DNA from: Bacteroidaceae bacterium
Lineage (GTDB): Bacteria; Bacteroidota; Bacteroidia; Bacteroidales; Bacteroidaceae
Direction: 5' to 3'
NCBI GenBank assembly: GCA_017416805.1
Contig: JAFQBB010000008.1
Location: forward strand, 62,001-126,000
Length of the DNA: 64,000 nt
A model generated the notes under the pieces. That model had not been told where the DNA came from, searched no databases, and saw nothing but the letters and a program-made list of their open reading frames with translations. A program made the position numbers and the translations under genes. Shown here in pieces: positions 63,053-64,000 of this stretch (the stretch's first letter is position 1; each line of letters starts with the position of its first letter).

Positions 63053-64000
63053 ATGATCTATCCACAGAACTTCGAACAGAAAATAGGTTTTGACCAGATA
63101 AGAAATCTGTTAAAAGAAAAATGTCTGAGCACTCTTGGCAAAGAAAGGGTTGAACATATAGAATTTACGGACTCTATCCCCAAAATTGAGGAAGAATTAG
63201 ACAGATGTATGGAATTTGTCCGCATCATTCAGGAAGAGGACGAATTTCCGGAGCAATATTTTTATGACTTGCGCCCATCATTGAAACGCATACGTGTAGA
63301 AGGTATGTACCTGAATGAGCAGGAACTTTTTGACCTTCGACGCTCTATAGAGACCATCAGCGGCATAGTGCGTTTCTTACAACATAAAGAAAACGAAGAA
63401 GAAAAAGAAGCATCGCTCTACCCTGCCCTATGGAATTTGGCGAGCGGTATCACAGTTTATCCACAACTGTTAGGGCAAATAGACTCTATATTAGACAAAT
63501 ACGGAAGGATAAAAGACAATGCCTCTGCAGAATTATTACGTATCAGACGTGAACTGAGCCATACGACAAACAGTATTTCAAGAAGCCTGAACAATATTCT
63601 AAAAAATGCCCAATCAGAAGGAGTCGTAGAAAAAGATGTCACTCCCACCCTACGTGATGGCCGTCTGGTCATACCCGTAGCACCTGGATTGAAACGGAAG
63701 ATACGCGGTATCGTACATGACGAATCAGCTACGGGTAAAACGGTATTCATTGAACCAGCCGAGGTAGTAGAAGCCAATAACCGGATCCGAGAATTGGAAG
63801 GTGAAGAGAGGCGTGAGATTATCCGCATCCTGACAGAATTCTCCAACACGTTACGGCCATTGGTTCCCGAAATCCTGCAATCGTACGAGTTTTTGGCCGA
63901 AATAGATTTTATCCGGGCCAAAGCATACTTTGCCATACAGACAAAATCCATCAAACCTGTCATAGAAAAAAAACAGCTGATAGACTGGACTACAGCAGAA
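63053..64000 (+). CDS. mutS2: Endonuclease MutS2, N-terminal part (runs off window)
   Basis: 316 residues are present and open to the right edge. It starts at the ATG at 63053 after a clear AGGAG ribosome-binding site, unusual for this genome and deciding the start. The start MIYPQNFEQKIGFDQIRNLL, RPSLKRIRVEGMYLNEQELF, VTPTLRDGRLVIPVAPGLKR and IVHDESATGKTVFIEPAEVV match MutS2 core domains. The MutS-type ATPase and C-terminal Smr nuclease domains would lie outside. MutS2 acts in ribosome-collision rescue and suppression of recombination. No short stop was seen, so this is a partial gene only because of the window edge. Confidence 0.93.
   Translation, partial: MIYPQNFEQKIGFDQIRNLLKEKCLSTLGKERVEHIEFTDSIPKIEEELDRCMEFVRIIQEEDEFPEQYFYDLRPSLKRIRVEGMYLNEQELFDLRRSIETISGIVRFLQHKENEEEKEASLYPALWNLASGITVYPQLLGQIDSILDKYGRIKDNASAELLRIRRELSHTTNSISRSLNNILKNAQSEGVVEKDVTPTLRDGRLVIPVAPGLKRKIRGIVHDESATGKTVFIEPAEVVEANNRIRELEGEERREIIRILTEFSNTLRPLVPEILQSYEFLAEIDFIRAKAYFAIQTKSIKPVIEKKQLIDWTTAE

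Overview
The window looks like a chromosome segment of a gut-type Bacteroidales bacterium (Bacteroidaceae/Prevotellaceae range; I cannot name the species). Evidence: a SusC/SusD pair; promoters of the Bacteroidetes form (TTTG, 19-21 bases, TAnnTTTG); lipoproteins with acidic residues after the lipidated Cys; many secreted plant-cell-wall enzymes; a Bacteroidales-type OadGAB pump; and lineage genes such as DUF4924 and DUF5723. Several secreted proteins end in a short 'DL-GR---GIYI---' tail like type IX secretion sorting tails.

Layout. (1) 1-13.2 kb, minus strand: a glucuronoarabinoxylan locus. A 1247-residue modular surface protein has its own terminator and is followed by GH43, GH115 alpha-glucuronidase, a CE1-like feruloyl-type esterase, a double GH43-CBM6 protein and a CE6/SASA-type acetyl esterase cut by the window edge. 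(2) 13.7-16.0 kb: a GT2 glycosyltransferase and mtaB. (3) 16.2-27.5 kb: a pectin block. A GH105-CE12 fusion diverges from a hexuronate (ExuT-like) transporter; then come a Na+-pumping oxaloacetate decarboxylase operon (oadG-oadA-oadB), a GH28 polygalacturonase and a PL10-GH43-like fusion. (4) 27.7-34.4 kb: DUF486 membrane protein, TtcA-like enzyme, TPR/propeller protein, NfeD-like protein, FloA, a second CE12 esterase and a uridine-phosphorylase-like enzyme. (5) 34.8-39.3 kb: pflB, pflA and a GH140-like apiosidase. (6) 39.5-51.2 kb: housekeeping genes (prfC, a GxxExxY protein inside an inverted repeat, rfbD, DUF4924, LysE, a DUF5723-lipoprotein pair, gdhA, a coiled-coil membrane protein, free Met-R-SO reductase). 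(7) 51.6-61.9 kb, minus strand: a SusC-SusD operon with a beta-helix lipoprotein and two uncharacterised secreted proteins. (8) 62.4-64 kb: a frameshifted nuclease remnant, tRNA-Ser(TGA) and the start of mutS2.

Together the carbohydrate genes suggest uptake and breakdown of xylan and decorated pectin: polymer binding and import (SusCD), backbone cleavage (GH28, PL10), side-chain and ester removal (GH43, GH115, GH140, CE1, CE6, CE12), unsaturated uronide hydrolysis (GH105), uronate import (ExuT) and fermentation (Pfl, Oad). No dedicated regulator (HTCS, ECF sigma/anti-sigma or AraC) is visible.

The most unusual signal is between the genes. Many intergenic regions carry inverted repeats built from very short tandem units of exactly 7 or 9 bp. 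Two pairs of copies keep a near-identical central core while their arms differ. Three further sites carry units with a 22-bp period. One 9-bp-unit inverted repeat encloses a complete GxxExxY (PD-(D/E)XK-like) gene, which makes it a candidate mobile or repeat-associated nuclease element.
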